From Eubacteriales bacterium (GTDB lineage: Bacteria > Bacillota_A > Clostridia > Christensenellales > Aristaeellaceae): DNA of 5,167 nucleotides. The stretch spans positions 1 through 5,167 of the forward strand of contig JAUMYC010000172.1 of assembly GCA_030528845.1 (NCBI GenBank), given 5' to 3'. This document shows, piece after piece, positions 1-5,167 of this stretch; the first letter of the stretch is position 1; every line of letters begins with the position of its first letter. A program made the translations under genes and the position numbers. The notes beneath the pieces are model-generated. The model saw only the letters and a list, made by a program, of their open reading frames with translations. It was not told where the DNA came from and ran no database searches.

Positions 1-3000
1 GCTGCCCCAAAGCTGCGCCGGGTCGGCGGCGGGCAGGCAGACCGCACCGCCTTCTCCCTGCGCAAAAAACGCGCTGACGGAGTCGAATTGGCGCGCGGGC
101 AAAAACTGCGCGCCGGAAAGCCCTTCGATGAAATATCCGCGGCGGACTTCGCCCGCGTATTCCAGCCTGCGCAGCACGGGCAGCGCGCGGCTCCATTCCA
201 TGCCGGAGATCGTCTCGCGGCACAGCAGCGGGCAGCGGCGGAAGGCCTGCCCGAGCAGTTCTTCGTCGGTCATGGGCCGCAGCGCCCGGCAGCGCTCCCA
301 GCGGCCCGTGTCCTGCGCGCGAAGCACGGGCATGCGCCGTTTTGCGCCGGGCTTTGGCAGCAGCTGGCGCACGGGCGCAAAGCTGTCCTTGCGCACGAGG
401 CCCATGGCGCACAGCCTGCGCAGCGCGTCCTCGACCGGCGCGCCGTTGAGCCTCGCGCCGATGCGCTGGGCGAACATCGCGCCGCCCGTCTCCAAAACGC
501 GCAGGATCGCGCGCTCATCTTCGTTCAGCGCGGCCTGCGGCTCGATCCATTCGTCGCCGTCGTCCTCCGTGCGGCGGAAGGAGAGCAGCAGCCGGTCGTT
601 TTCTTCGCACAGCTGCCATGCAAAATCGCCGGAGGCGAGCAGCTGATCGAGCAGAAGCGGCTTGTAGCCCGTCACGCGCGCGGGCAGGAGCATGCCCTCC
701 CATTGCTCGGCGGGCGCTTGCAGGCCGCAGAGGGAGTGCAGCGCGCCTGAGAGCTGCTCGGCGGCAGGGCCGGGGACGAGGAGATCTCTGGCGATAAGCG
801 CGGCGAGCCTCGGCGCGCTTTGCGTGTGGATCTGCTCGCGCCGCAGGCGGATCGTCTCGCGCTGCGCGGAGGCAAAGGCGTCCTTGTGGACAAATTGCCC
901 CGCAAACGCGCGCACGGCGCCGCCGGAGATCAGCGCTTCCAACGCCTGCGCGACGAGACCTTCGGGCAGGCAATAGCGCTGTGTAAGGGAGGAGGCGTCC
1001 TGCGGGCCGCGAAAGCGCATGCACCGGCGCAGGATGCGCTCCAGCGCGGGCATATCCCCTGCGGCGGCGAGGGCATAGAGCTCCCGCTCCTCGGAGGCGA
1101 TCCACAGGCCGGGGTCGATATAGGCCGTGCGGCCCTGCTCTTCGAGCTCTTCGAGCCATTGCGCATGCGCGCCCGGCTCGTCGGGCATGAGATCACCCTC
1201 GGCGAGCAGGCGGCTGTGCAATTCCTGCGCGTTGCGTGCAGCGGGGCAGGCAAAGGCCACGGCGAAGCCGGCCTGCTCCGGCACGGTCAGCGCGGCCAGC
1301 TCGGCGTCCTGCTGCGCCATGCGCACCGCCGCAGAGGGCGTCGGGCTGTAGTTGTACATCATCTCGGCCTCCACCTGTCTGCGCAGGGGCAGCGCCATGG
1401 GGGAGGGGGCGGGCAGGCGGACCTCGCGCACGCGCACGGAGCCCATGTGCATTTGTTTGAGGAGGCGTTCGCAGGCCTCGCCGTCGCAAAGCTCCCGCAA
1501 GCATTCGCGCTCCGCTTCCCAAAGCAGCGGATGCCCCGGCTGCGAAAGGGCCGCGCTGAACGATTCCGCGCCGCGCAGCCGCTGCACCCAGAGGGGCTGC
1601 CGGCCGCTCGGGCGCATGCCCAGCATCAGCGCGCGGAACGCAGCATAGCGAAAGGACATGCCGAAGATCGGCTCGCCGGGGAGCAGCGCAGCGAGCGTCT
1701 GCTGCAGAGCGCCCTGCGCGATCATCTGCACGAGCCCGTCCGGGAGATCCTTCGTGCCCATCAGATAGAGCAGCACGCCGTCGTCATCGTCGGAGGCGTG
1801 AATGTCCAGCCCCGTCCGGCGGCGGGCTTCCTCGCGCAGCAGCATGGACAGCGGGCGGTTCACGCGCTTGCCCAGCGGGCAGTGCAGCATCAGCTGGTGG
1901 TCGCCGGCTTGGTCGGGAAAATGCTCGACTACGAGAGTTTGGTCGTCTGCGAGCATGCCGACGGCCTCGCATTGGCGCTCGACATGCTCCTGCACGGCCT
2001 CGCGCGTCTCGGGAGAGAGCGGATATTCCAGCAGATGCTCCGCGAGTCTGCCGGACTGCGCGGCTTCGTTCATCCCGCGCAGCAGCCTCCCGAAATACAG
2101 GCCTGTCTCCGGGCTGCGGCCTGCGCCGTCGCCCCGCCAAAAGGGAGACTGCGCGCCCTCGGGCGTGGAGGGCTCGACGAGCACGCTGTCGCGCCGGATC
2201 TCGACGATGCGCCATGCGAACGCGCCCAAAAGGAATTTGTCGCCGAGACGCGCCTCAAAGACGAACTCCTCGTCGAGCTCGCCCAGCTTGCGCCCCTCGG
2301 CGAGCAGCACGGAATACCAGCCCCTGTCCGGGATGGTGCCGCCGGAGGAGCAGGCCAGCATGCGCGTGTAGCGGTCGCCCTGCACCGTCTGCGCGGCGCG
2401 GTCGTAGAGCAGCCTTGGGCGCACGGGCAGCTCGCGCTCGTGCTCAAAATCGCCCGCCAGCATGCGCAGGACGCTCTCGAGCTGCGCCTGCTCCAGCGCA
2501 CGATATGACCACGCGCCGCGAACGAGGGCCAGCGCCTCCTGCACGCTGTATTCCTGCGCCGCCGCCATGGAGACGAGGTGCTGCGCGAGCACATCCAGAC
2601 AAAGCTCCGGCGGCTCGGCGCGTTCGATCTGCCCTTCCAGCGCGCCGCGCGCAGTTAAAGCGCAGGAGAGCGCATCCGCGCCGGTCTTGGCGAAGACGCG
2701 CACCACGCTCGTGCGGCCGGGGCCGTGTCCCGCGCGCCCGGCCCTCTGCAAAAGAGAGGAGACGGACGCGGGCGCGCCGACCTGCACGACGAGGTCGATC
2801 TCGCCCACGTCGATGCCCAACTCCATGCTGCTCGTTGCGCAGAGCACGCGGACCTCTCCGCTGCGCAGCTGCTGTTCGGCCTCGAGCCTTTGCTGGCGCG
2901 AAACGCAGCCGTGGTGTGTGCGCGCGAATAGCTCCTGCCCGGCGAGGACGTTGAGATGGTGCGCGAGCTTTTCCGCCTGCGCGCGGCCCTCTGTGAAGGC

Positions 3001-3792
3001 GAGGGTGGTGCGCGCCTTTTGCGAGAGGCGATAGACGCGTTCCGCGATGGCGGCCCATGCGCTGCGCTCGTGCAGCAAAGCGCGCTCCGGCGCGGGCATC
3101 TCCACCTGCAGATCCAGCTGTTTTTCGATTTTCGGGGCCACGACAGCCGCTGCGGGCCTGCCTGCGCCGCTGAGAAAAGCCGCAGCCGTCTCCAAAGGCC
3201 GCACGGTCGCGGAAAGCCCAACGCGCTGCACTTTGCGGCCGCAGAGCCGGTCGAGCCGCTCCAGCGAGACGGCCAGATGCACCCCGCGCTTCGTGTTCAG
3301 GACGGCGTGCAGCTCGTCGCAGATCACGCATTCGACCGTGGCGAGCATGCGCCGGCCGCTCTGCGAGGTCAGCAGCAGATAGAGCGATTCCGGCGTGGTG
3401 ATGAGGATCTGCGGCGGGTGCTTGGCCATGCGCGCGCGTTCGGAAGAGGGCGTGTCGCCCGTGCGCGTCTGCGCGCAAACAAGCCCCTGCAGGCCGAGGC
3501 CTGTCAGCGGCTTTTGCAGGTTTTCGCGGATGTCGTTTCCGAGCGCTTTGAGCGGCGAGATATACAAAACGCGCACGCCCTCCGGCAGAGGAGCGCGGCG
3601 CGCACGCTGCCCAAGGGCGTCCAGCCAATAGAGAAACGCCGCGAGTGTTTTGCCGGTGCCGGTCGGCGCGCTAATGAGCACGTCGCGTCCGGAGGCGACC
3701 ATCGGCCAGCCCTGCTCCTGTACGGGGGTTGGCAGGCCGACGTTCTGCCGAAACCAGCTTGCGGTCTCCGGCGAAAAAAGGGATAGTGACAT
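1..3792 (-). CDS. lhr: Lhr-type superfamily 2 DEAD/DEAH-box helicase, 3' end cut by window edge
   Basis: Lhr proteins are ATP-driven 3'-to-5' translocases that unwind DNA and RNA:DNA hybrids and are linked to DNA repair (family knowledge). The frame is open for 1264 codons from ATG 3792. Helicase motifs appear in order: Q-motif TPVQEQ 22-27, Walker A APTGTGKT 42-49, Ia SPLKAL 79-84, Ib TTPESL 132-137, motif II DELH 159-162, III SAT 194-196, IV near 263-270, V ATSSMELGID 319-328, VI QRAGRAGH 349-356. Lhr-specific signatures follow: HHG 293-295, TIPDRG 486-491 with GELDEEFVFEARLGDKFLLG after it, the FGMSFR segment from 710, and in the C-terminal winged-helix region GRW 1163-1165 and RRGYFIEGL 1217-1225. 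The last residues, LPAADPAQLWGS (1253-1264), resemble a late family motif, so perhaps 100-200 residues are missing on the left. This is the full-length Lhr architecture (core plus C-terminal domain), not the short form. Motif II is DELH rather than the more common DEIH or DEVH, a conservative change. The gene starts 36 bases after the small zinc-ribbon gene and probably shares its transcript. Confidence 0.94.
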   Translation of the reverse strand, partial: MSLSLFSPETASWFRQNVGLPTPVQEQGWPMVASGRDVLISAPTGTGKTLAAFLYWLDALGQRARRAPLPEGVRVLYISPLKALGNDIRENLQKPLTGLGLQGLVCAQTRTGDTPSSERARMAKHPPQILITTPESLYLLLTSQSGRRMLATVECVICDELHAVLNTKRGVHLAVSLERLDRLCGRKVQRVGLSATVRPLETAAAFLSGAGRPAAAVVAPKIEKQLDLQVEMPAPERALLHERSAWAAIAERVYRLSQKARTTLAFTEGRAQAEKLAHHLNVLAGQELFARTHHGCVSRQQRLEAEQQLRSGEVRVLCATSSMELGIDVGEIDLVVQVGAPASVSSLLQRAGRAGHGPGRTSVVRVFAKTGADALSCALTARGALEGQIERAEPPELCLDVLAQHLVSMAAAQEYSVQEALALVRGAWSYRALEQAQLESVLRMLAGDFEHERELPVRPRLLYDRAAQTVQGDRYTRMLACSSGGTIPDRGWYSVLLAEGRKLGELDEEFVFEARLGDKFLLGAFAWRIVEIRRDSVLVEPSTPEGAQSPFWRGDGAGRSPETGLYFGRLLRGMNEAAQSGRLAEHLLEYPLSPETREAVQEHVERQCEAVGMLADDQTLVVEHFPDQAGDHQLMLHCPLGKRVNRPLSMLLREEARRRTGLDIHASDDDDGVLLYLMGTKDLPDGLVQMIAQGALQQTLAALLPGEPIFGMSFRYAAFRALMLGMRPSGRQPLWVQRLRGAESFSAALSQPGHPLLWEAERECLRELCDGEACERLLKQMHMGSVRVREVRLPAPSPMALPLRRQVEAEMMYNYSPTPSAAVRMAQQDAELAALTVPEQAGFAVAFACPAARNAQELHSRLLAEGDLMPDEPGAHAQWLEELEEQGRTAYIDPGLWIASEERELYALAAAGDMPALERILRRCMRFRGPQDASSLTQRYCLPEGLVAQALEALISGGAVRAFAGQFVHKDAFASAQRETIRLRREQIHTQSAPRLAALIARDLLVPGPAAEQLSGALHSLCGLQAPAEQWEGMLLPARVTGYKPLLLDQLLASGDFAWQLCEENDRLLLSFRRTEDDGDEWIEPQAALNEDERAILRVLETGGAMFAQRIGARLNGAPVEDALRRLCAMGLVRKDSFAPVRQLLPKPGAKRRMPVLRAQDTGRWERCRALRPMTDEELLGQAFRRCPLLCRETISGMEWSRALPVLRRLEYAGEVRRGYFIEGLSGAQFLPARQFDSVSAFFAQGEGGAVCLPAADPAQLWGS

Positions 3793-3802
3793 GGCGATGC
3801 TT

Positions 3803-3809
3803 CCCTTCC
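3803..3809 (-). promoter_or_regulatory. Ribosome binding site of lhr
   Basis: GGAAGGG on the minus strand lies 10 bases before the ATG at 3792. It supports that start, which places the Q-motif at residue 22, as expected for an Lhr N-terminus. There is no terminator-like hairpin in the 36-base gap to the upstream gene, so translation probably starts on a shared mRNA. Confidence 0.6.
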
Positions 3810-3828
3810 GAAAGCAAAGAGGGGGCGC

Positions 3829-4107
3829 TCAGTCGCGGCCCATTTCCTCCTGCTTTTCCATCATGCGCAGCTGCGCCTCCACCAGCGCGAGCCGGCCGCG
3901 CCTCTCGGCGGCCTCTGCCTGCTTGCCGTCGCTCTGCTCGGCGTCGTCGTGCGCCTTTTTCAAAGAACGCACGGCCTCCCTGTCCATCATGGTATTCGTG
4001 CCCATGCAGGCGCGGCAGCGATAACCGCATTCCGGGCAGACGCACCCCAGCGCCATGCTCTCCGCCTGCACCATATATGCCCCGCATTCAAAGCATCCGC
4101 AGCGCAT
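3829..4107 (-). CDS. Small cysteine-rich zinc-ribbon-like protein with charged helical tail (unknown function)
   Basis: I do not recognise a named family. The 92-residue product has eight cysteines in its first 34 residues: C3, C5, C8, C22, C24, C27, C31 and C34. The C5xxC8, C24xxC27 and C31xxC34 pairs look like zinc knuckles, enough for one or two zinc sites (inference). From about residue 41 to 92 the chain is rich in Glu, Lys, Arg, Gln and Ala with few helix breakers, so a single long helix or coiled coil is likely. There is no signal peptide or membrane segment, so it should be cytoplasmic. The start is fixed by a strong AAAGGAG site and a promoter just upstream; inner Met12 and Met18 would remove the first cysteines. 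It is the first gene before lhr, with a 36-base gap, so it is probably co-transcribed. A role as Lhr partner, nucleic-acid binder or regulator is possible but unproven. Confidence 0.8.
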   Translation of the reverse strand: MRCGCFECGAYMVQAESMALGCVCPECGYRCRACMGTNTMMDREAVRSLKKAHDDAEQSDGKQAEAAERRGRLALVEAQLRMMEKQEEMGRD

Positions 4108-4116
4108 GTTCGTCCT

Positions 4117-4123
4117 CTCCTTT
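4117..4123 (-). promoter_or_regulatory. Strong ribosome binding site of the zinc-ribbon gene
   Basis: AAAGGAG on the minus strand, 9 bases before the ATG at 4107, is close to the full anti-Shine-Dalgarno complement. It decides the start and is the best translation signal in the window. Confidence 0.8.
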
Positions 4124-4143
4124 GCGTTTGTTTCCTTGTTTCC

Positions 4144-4172
4144 AGTATACCACCATGCGTTTTTTTACGCAA
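4144..4172 (-). promoter_or_regulatory. Candidate sigma-A promoter for the zinc-ribbon gene and lhr
   Basis: On the minus strand, TTGCGT (4172-4167) and TATACT (4149-4144) are separated by exactly 17 bases. The -10 box matches the TATAAT consensus at 5 of 6 positions. The -35 box matches TTGACA only in its TTG. Transcription would start near 4137, giving a leader of about 30 bases that contains the strong ribosome binding site. The spacer is rich in A. It lies directly after the terminator of the upstream gene, as expected for the start of a new transcription unit. The -35 box sits inside an inverted repeat, so repressor control is plausible. Confidence 0.62.
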
Positions 4173-4188
4173 TAAGCTGCGTAAAAAA
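4156..4188. repeat. Inverted repeat over the -35 box, operator-like, with three half-sites 11 bp apart
   Basis: TTTTTTACGCA (4161-4171) and TGCGTAAAAAA (4178-4188) form a perfect 11-bp inverted repeat around a 6-base centre. A third TGCGT lies at 4156-4160, so TGCGT, ACGCA, TGCGT begin at 4156, 4167 and 4178. This is a strict 11-bp step, about one helical turn, with alternating orientation. The middle element overlaps the -35 box and the first lies in the promoter spacer. The flanking T and A runs are on the wrong sides for this to be an intrinsic terminator on either strand. A DNA-binding site for a dimeric regulator is the simplest reading (inference); I cannot name the regulator. Confidence 0.7.
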
Positions 4189-4217
4189 GACAGCCCTCCT
4201 GAGTGCAGGAGGGCTGT
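4183..4217 (-). terminator. Rho-independent terminator of the CbiC/CobH-like gene
   Basis: A perfect 12-bp stem pairs 4206-4217 with 4190-4201 around a 4-base loop (4202-4205). On the minus strand it is followed by one C and six Ts (4188-4183). It begins 10 bases after the TGA stop of the upstream gene at 4228. There is no T-run on the plus-strand side, so it works for minus-strand transcripts only. Its T-tract is also the outer part of the right arm of the adjoining operator-like repeat. Confidence 0.93.
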
Positions 4218-4227
4218 GTCGGAAAAA

Positions 4228-4791
4228 TCATTTGCCTGTCGCGCTCGTTTCGAGAAGCAGCGCGTGCAGGATGCTCATCGCTGCCTGTACGCCGCCTTTG
4301 TGACCGCGGGTGACGATCACGGGCAGGCTGCTTTCCCAGGCGCGCTCTTTGAGCTGCACGACGCTTGCGTAGCCCGTCGGCGCGGCGAGGATGGCCACGT
4401 CGTGCATGGGCAGCAGTTCGTTGCGCAGCAGGAGCTTGCTCAGCGCCATCGGCGCGCTGCCGATCACAAAGAGCTTCATGCCGGGAAGACCCAGCGCGTG
4501 GTCCACGGCGATCTCTGCGCGCGTAACGCGCTTTTTTTCCGCGGTTGCGATGACGCTCGGGTCGTCGATAAAGCAGGTGATCTTCAGGCCGAGCTGCTGG
4601 AGCAGCCTTGTGTCCGCCGCAGAGAGGGAGAGCATCGTGTCGGCCACGATCGTGCCTCCGCTGCCGGCGAGGCGGCGGATGAAGGTGAGCGCCGTGGGGC
4701 TGAAGTGGATGCTCTGCACAAGGGCCTGGTCGTTCGTTTCCTGTTCCACGCGGGAGAGGATCTGCTGCATTTCGCTGGTCAGATAGGGCAT
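4228..4791 (-). CDS. Divergent precorrin-8X methylmutase (CbiC/CobH) family protein, probably catalytically altered
   Basis: True CbiC/CobH enzymes convert precorrin-8X (or the cobalt form) to hydrogenobyrinic (cobyrinic) acid in cobalamin synthesis. The 187-residue product keeps the fold's landmarks: FSP 30-32, GGTIVAD 45-51, the CFIDDP stretch 73-78, TRAEIAV 90-96, IGSAPMAL 110-117, APTGY 137-141 and TRGHKGG 161-167. Against CobH as I recall it, RVEQETND (14-21) aligns without gaps to the segment holding catalytic His43, which would make that residue Gln17. Other usual signatures are also changed: GNAPTAL is GSAPMAL and the GFVGAAESK stretch is GYASVVQLK. I chose ATG 4791 because AAAGG lies at a good distance and the upstream codons lose the GC-rich third-position bias. 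GTG 4848 or ATG 4842 would add 19 or 17 residues. The family's usual N-terminal 20-25 residues are missing or unrecognisable. No other cobalamin gene is visible, and the gene has its own terminator. Family membership is fairly sure; enzymatic activity is doubtful. Confidence 0.85.
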   Translation of the reverse strand: MPYLTSEMQQILSRVEQETNDQALVQSIHFSPTALTFIRRLAGSGGTIVADTMLSLSAADTRLLQQLGLKITCFIDDPSVIATAEKKRVTRAEIAVDHALGLPGMKLFVIGSAPMALSKLLLRNELLPMHDVAILAAPTGYASVVQLKERAWESSLPVIVTRGHKGGVQAAMSILHALLLETSATGK

Positions 4792-4803
4792 ATTCGTGCG
4801 CTG

Positions 4804-4808
4804 CCTTT
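4804..4808 (-). promoter_or_regulatory. Probable ribosome binding site of the CbiC/CobH-like gene
   Basis: AAAGG on the minus strand lies 12 bases before ATG 4791. Aligned to the full AAAGGAGG complement, this spacing is normal. No comparable site precedes the alternative starts at 4848 (GTG) or 4842 (ATG). Confidence 0.45.
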
Positions 4809-4861
4809 GCTTTCCAGACGGGGTATTGCGAGTCAAATCCATCACCACTTTGCTTCGTATT

Positions 4862-4911
4862 CCGGCAGAGAGTTCGCCGGGTGATGCGGAATTTGCGCGT
4901 TCGTCGGCGAA
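4862..4911 (-). other. Two mutually exclusive hairpins in the leader of the CbiC/CobH-like gene
   Basis: On the minus strand, TTCGCCG (4911-4905) can pair with CGGCGAA (4879-4873), a 7-bp stem with a 25-base loop. Alternatively CCGGC (4880-4876) can pair with GCCGG (4866-4862), a 5-bp stem with a 9-base loop. Both use the same middle strand, so only one can form at a time. Neither is followed by a T-run. This may be a leader switch or chance pairing in GC-rich DNA. Confidence 0.3.
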
Positions 4912-4928
4912 TTTTGCTTACTCACAAC

Positions 4929-4957
4929 AATTTACCAGATAACTTTTGAATTTGCAA
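4929..4957 (-). promoter_or_regulatory. Candidate promoter of the CbiC/CobH-like gene
   Basis: On the minus strand, TTGCAA (4957-4952) and TAAATT (4934-4929) are 17 bases apart, each matching its sigma-A consensus at 4 of 6 positions. The pair lies in the AT-rich island between clpB and the CbiC-like gene, the only low-GC stretch in the window. The predicted leader to ATG 4791 is about 130 bases. Read-through from clpB cannot be excluded, since I see no convincing terminator after clpB. Confidence 0.38.
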
Positions 4958-4996
4958 GGTGTGAAACGTGTATTAAATGTGCCTTGTTTATTAGGA

Positions 4997-5167
4997 TTAT
5001 TGAAAACGCAGCAGCAGGGCTCCGTTTTCCACGTCCACACAGATGTCCGCGTGCGGCGCAACATTGCCGGCGATCATTTCACGCGCCAGCAGGGTCTCCA
5101 CATGGCGCGAGAGATAGCGGCGCAGCGGGCGCGCGCCGTAGACGGGGTCGTAGGCCTCGGAGATGAT
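4997..5167 (-). CDS. clpB: ClpB-type AAA+ protein disaggregase, C-terminal 56 residues only
   Basis: ClpB is the hexameric ATP-driven chaperone that, with DnaK, pulls proteins out of aggregates in the cytoplasm. The frame enters from the right edge and ends at TAA 4999-4997. The fragment holds [14 protein letters not shown] (residues 6-19 of the fragment), the sensor-2 region of the second AAA+ module, where the Arg of GAR contacts nucleotide. It is followed by [14 protein letters not shown] and a short beta-strand tail typical of the ClpB C-terminus. ClpB is preferred over ClpC or ClpE because of the [11 protein letters not shown] stretch and the compact ending, but the two ATPase modules and the middle domain that would prove it lie outside the window. 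No clear Rho-independent terminator follows the stop. Confidence 0.88.
   Translation of the reverse strand: MISEAYDPVYGARPLRRYLSRHVETLLAREMIAGNVAPHADICVDVENGALLLRFQ

Noticed and set aside
820..2508. Plus-strand open frame of 562 codons opposite lhr
   Set aside because: It is in exact codon register with lhr on the other strand. GC-rich codons of lhr rarely create stops on the opposite strand in this register. The translation is rich in Ala, Arg, His, Gln and Leu and shows no domain.
2444..3628. Minus-strand open frame of 394 codons inside lhr
   Set aside because: It is a shifted frame of the helicase gene. The helicase motifs are in the other frame, and this product is an Ala/Arg/Gly-rich shadow without motifs.
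2956..3786. Plus-strand open frame of 276 codons opposite the helicase core
   Set aside because: Mirror of the conserved helicase motifs in lhr; no ribosome binding site or recognisable domain.
4161..4188. Inverted repeat as a second intrinsic terminator
   Set aside because: The T-run is on the 5' side and the A-run on the 3' side of the core stem on both strands, the reverse of a terminator.
3949..4884. Plus-strand open frame of 311 codons across the zinc-ribbon and CbiC-like genes
   Set aside because: It runs antisense through two supported genes, a terminator and a promoter, and its product resembles no family.
4957..4985. Hairpin terminator after clpB (CCTTG with CAAGG)
   Set aside because: Only a 5-bp stem with a very long loop and no T-run; too weak to call.
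4792..4996. Cobalamin riboswitch before the CbiC-like gene
   Set aside because: No B12-box-like GCCACTG is seen on the minus strand, and the leader is shorter than a usual cobalamin riboswitch.
4984..5166. Plus-strand open frame at the right edge
   Set aside because: Antisense shadow of the clpB 3' end, which has a clear ClpB sensor-2 motif on the minus strand.

Overview
All four protein genes that can be supported lie on the minus strand, so the window reads right to left. The DNA is strongly GC-rich in the genes, and codon third positions are mostly G or C. A short AT-rich island lies at about 4912-4998. The strong purine-rich ribosome binding site before the small gene (AAAGGAG) and the style of the ClpB tail suggest a high-GC member of the Firmicutes/Clostridia. 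This is an inference; no rRNA or other taxonomic marker is present.

Layout from right to left: (1) 5167-4997, the last 56 codons of a ClpB-type AAA+ disaggregase, whose 5' end lies outside the window. (2) 4996-4792, an intergenic region and leader with a candidate promoter and two mutually exclusive small hairpins. (3) 4791-4228, an orphan and divergent member of the precorrin-8X methylmutase family (CbiC/CobH). The position expected to hold the catalytic histidine appears to be glutamine. (4) 4217-4183, a textbook Rho-independent terminator for that gene. (5) 4188-4144, a compact promoter with an 11-bp perfect inverted repeat over its -35 box; the terminator's T-tract is shared with this repeat. 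(6) 4107-3829, a 92-residue protein with eight clustered cysteines (probable zinc ribbon) and a charged helical tail. (7) 3792-1, a large Lhr-type superfamily 2 helicase. It is open for 1264 codons and runs off the left edge, missing roughly its last 100-200 residues.

The small zinc-ribbon gene and lhr are 36 bases apart with no terminator between them. They probably form one transcription unit driven by the promoter at 4144-4172. Lhr proteins are DNA- or RNA:DNA-unwinding motors linked to DNA repair, so the small protein is a candidate partner or regulator, but nothing in its sequence proves this. The CbiC-like gene seems to be transcribed alone. No other cobalamin gene and no cobalamin riboswitch is visible near it. 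The remaining long open frames, on both strands, are mirror or shifted-frame artefacts of the GC-rich genes.
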